In this document: one piece after another, positions 61,620 through 64,000 of the stretch
Position numbering within the stretch: the stretch's first letter is position 1
Layout of the letters: the number at the start of each line of letters is the position of its first letter
DNA from: Pilaira anomala
Taxonomy: Eukaryota > Mucoromycota > Mucoromycetes > Mucorales > Mucoraceae
Direction: 5' to 3'
NCBI GenBank assembly: GCA_025716855.1
Contig: JAIXMQ010000048.1
Span: forward strand, 124,001 to 188,000
Length of the DNA: 64,000 nucleotides
The notes under the pieces: model-generated
What the model saw: the letters and a program-made list of their open reading frames with translations, nothing else
What the model was told of the DNA's origin: nothing
Database searches by the model: none
Translations under genes and position numbers: made by a program

Positions 61620-63112
61620 AAGAAGTTTCGTTTGCCACGCTCTTTTATATCTTCATTTTTATTTTATAACCCCATGCAATGTCGAATCAATTTAATAAAA
61701 TATGTTATATGGCTGAGCAAGCCATGATAAAACAATATTTAAAACGGTGTAGATAACAACTCTATTACTGTATTCGTTGTTGTATGTATGTACCTACACA
61801 TATTTTTTTTTAAACATATTAATAAAAGCTTGAAATTAAGGAGGAATCCAGTCCTAATTGGCTCTCGGATGACTGTTTACATGATACATATAATGGCTTT
61901 TATGGGATGATCATGGTTTTACAATCAGGTTTTTATAATTAATTAATTGACTTAAAATATAATATTGTAGGTGGCGAATCTTAATTTTATAAATACTACG
62001 CGCCATTACCATCTTAGCAGCTCTTATCTATTATACTCTTATATTCCACCTGCAAGCTTATCCCTAATATTAACTATGGTTCAAAATGCGAACGTGTATC
62101 ATTATGTCTATTTACACAACAAAAAAGTTGTCGGTTTTGTATTTTTTGTTAATGCTACATACAGATTAATATTTTAATATACACGCACTCAAGCAAATGC
62201 ATTTATATACCAAATTAGAGACATTTAAGACTAAATAGAATAAAGAATTTTTGTGTATATGTTTCAACCAAACTTTCAAGAAAGCTTTTATTATGAATTT
62301 GATGAAGTAAGATAACGATGATTAGAAAGAGAGAGGGATGAAGGCACAAAGAATAGTACGAAAGAATCAAACACAATCTTTGATATTTCTTTTAAAATAA
62401 CTTGAATAATGAATGAGTCAAACAGGCGCACATTAGCTATTTTACAACGATTTATATTATAGTCAAAGATACCATAAGAAAATCATTCCTTGAACAAAAC
62501 AACGCCCTATAATAGACTTGTTTTTCGTGACATATCCTATAGTTATACGTACATATAGTTATGGGTTAAAGAACAGAATAAGATTTTCAAAATGACTTTT
62601 AAATAAGCTGTAGATATACCTTTCATACAAAAAGAGTAATCATTTCTATTGTCGATATCCTTATAACTGCTATCAGTGAACCTTCTGAAGGTTTGCTAAG
62701 AGAAATAACACTTACCAACAATAGGAATATTGTGAGGCTTTAATCAATTATAAAATTCTTGAAGAAGATATAAAAAATTAAATATCCTAAAGAGAAAAAA
62801 AAATGGAAAATGATGTTTTGGCTGTTTTTTTATAGCCTTTTTTTTACTGCAATGCAGTGGAGATGACAATTAAAGGAATTTGTGTGAGAGCAGTAATAAA
62901 GTTTAAAGCAGCGGCGTAACTAGGATGATAAAACTTTAAATTACTGTTTCAGCAAGACACACATACAAAATTATGTAAAAAACAGGAGATAATATATCAG
63001 TGAAGTTTGGGATGCATATCGTTTTCTAATCAAGTTTTTTAATTTTTTATTTTTGATTCTATAAGAAAAAAAAAAGGGAAGGAAATTTGTATATGTATAT
63101 ATTTATAATAAA
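60573..63112. other. Intergenic, no gene seen
   Basis: 2.5 kb of AT-rich DNA. It includes a purine-rich stretch (60882-60950), an AT repeat directly followed by an AG repeat (61571-61618), and no convincing coding or RNA gene. The open frame at 61971-62177 has no recognisable content. Confidence 0.5.
61571..61618. repeat. Compound (AT)n(AG)n dinucleotide repeat
   Basis: Twelve AT units run straight into twelve AG units. Similar single TA or GA repeats occur elsewhere in the window. Confidence 0.9.
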
Positions 63113-63837
63113 TTAATAGTTGGTAGACATTTGTTGACAAGCCTTAAGGTTTTCAAGGTACCATTGGCAAGAACCAAAATCATTGTTGTTGGTTTCAAGA
63201 CAGTTGGTGAAAGCCTTTGCATCAGCTTCACAAGCATTAGCAGCAGGAGCAGCTTGGAATTGTTGATATTGAGGTTGTTGATATTGTTGTTGAGGAGGAG
63301 CTTGTTGTTGTTGTTGCTCAGGTTCAGAAGAAGATCCACTGAAGAGAGAAGAAACACCGTTGGCCTTTTATGATTATGTTAGTTTTTTTTTTCTTCCTCT
63401 TCCTCTATCATCATTATTGTCTACTTACCAAAGTGTGACCAACAGCGGAACCAACAGCAACACCAGCAGCAGTTGTGGCCACTATTTTTTTTTAAAAAAA
63501 ACATGTGAGTATATTTTTGTACCCCTGAATTATAATTTAATGACACATACTTTGGGCAAACATGCCTGGTTGTTGAGGAGCAGCTTGGGCAAGAGCGGAA
63601 GGAGGAGCAGCAGCGGGAGCCATGGCACTTTGTTGAGGAGCAGCAGGAGGTGCAACAGGTCTAGGGGCAGCAGGAGGTGCAGCTTGACGAGTAGGCATAG
63701 TATGTGCTTGACGGGTTTGTTGAGCAGAGGGGCGTTGAGCAGGAGCAGCACGTCTAGACTAATAAAAAAATGTTAATTCGTCATTTCAATTCATCAGTTC
63801 AAGACTATTGTTAATGGATATTTACTTGGCGAGGCAT
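63113..63837 (-). CDS. MIX17: Mitochondrial CHCH protein Mix17/CHCHD2-10
   Basis: Four exons (63113..63364, 63429..63481, 63551..63758, 63826..63837) give 174 aa. Members sit in the mitochondrial intermembrane space and influence respiration and cristae; they are imported through the Mia40 route. The N-terminus starts MPRQSRRAAPAQRPSAQQTR, a basic Ala/Pro/Gln-rich leader. The conserved central hydrophobic segment VATTAAGVAVGSAVGHTLAN follows, then a Gln/Pro-rich linker. The C-terminal CHCH pair is CEADAKAFTNC and CQWYLENLKAC (both CX9C). The first exon codes only MPRQ in 12 nt. Its substrate relation to the Mia40 gene at 36.6 kb is by pathway only; the genes are not adjacent. Confidence 0.92.
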
Positions 63838-64000
63838 TTTTTATAGTTTAAAGTTGGGGAATAAAAGAGATTGCAAAGATCATAAAAGTTTTTTTTTTTC
63901 ATTATTATACCAATCATGGTAACAGTCACGACAGGCACGCCCAGGGTTGGGTGGGTATAGTGTATCCAATAGGAAATAAGTTTAAGCGATATGCGAAAAA
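63838..64000. other. Mix17 promoter region up to window edge
   Basis: 163 bp of upstream DNA with a T-run at 63890-63900 and a short GC-richer patch (63931-63958). No other gene enters from the right edge that I can see. Confidence 0.4.

Overview
This is a 64 kb window of nuclear DNA from a fungus. The DNA is AT-rich and full of long A/T runs. Nearly every gene is cut by several short introns (mostly about 50-80 nt, GTAAG-like donors, TAG acceptors). The gene set points to an early-diverging, Mucoromycota/Mucorales-type fungus. It includes a CNOT11 homologue (missing from yeasts), short PAS-kinase-like kinases, a CHCHD4-type Mia40 without a membrane anchor, and a beta-tubulin carrying residues linked to benzimidazole insensitivity. 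The phylum is an inference from gene content. I assembled exon structures by hand; in each complete model the reading frame closes exactly across every junction.

Layout. 0-6.3 kb: a Pho85-type cyclin (-), divergent from dihydroxyacetone kinase (+), then an Ert1/Rds2-type Zn2Cys6 regulator (-) whose 3' end needs a 4-nt micro-exon. 7.4-18.8 kb: a run of minus-strand genes, namely an unknown coiled-coil protein, eIF3j, CNOT11, an Ecl1-like zinc protein and a large UBA-RWD-DEVH helicase. 18.8-25.3 kb: a gene-poor stretch with a roughly 490-bp MITE-like inverted-repeat element and scraps of decayed coding sequence. 25.3-37.2 kb: a three-repeat Myb protein (+), Ypp1/TTC7 (-), Arf1 (-) sharing a very short divergent promoter with ribosomal protein L7 (+), a tyrosine phosphatase (+), a large trinucleotide-repeat block, a PAS-kinase-like kinase (+) and Mia40 (+). 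37.2-40.6 kb: a gene-poor gap. 40.6-44.5 kb: a PhoD-like protein (+) and a second, paralogous kinase (+). 46.5-49 kb: Bet5/TRAPPC1, a Clr2-motif protein and a small unknown gene, all (-). 51-58.6 kb: Msh6 (-), divergent from a protein with a histone H3-like N-terminus (+), then beta-tubulin (-). 59.2-60.6 kb: eroded coding sequence (-). 63.1-63.8 kb: Mix17/CHCHD2 (-).

No operon-like unit or gene cluster is present. Functional themes are translation (eIF3j, L7), mRNA decay (CNOT11), membrane traffic and lipid signalling (Arf1, Bet5, Ypp1), carbon metabolism (Dak, Ert1), mitochondrial intermembrane-space CHCH proteins (Mia40, Mix17), genome maintenance (Msh6) and phospho-signalling (tyrosine phosphatase next to one of two related kinases).

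The strongest candidates for something undescribed are the H3-tail-like protein (56128-56847), the 4-nt exon in the Ert1-type gene, beta-tubulin with Tyr167 plus Ala198, the small Clr2-motif protein, and the inverted-repeat element at about 20.02-20.51 kb.
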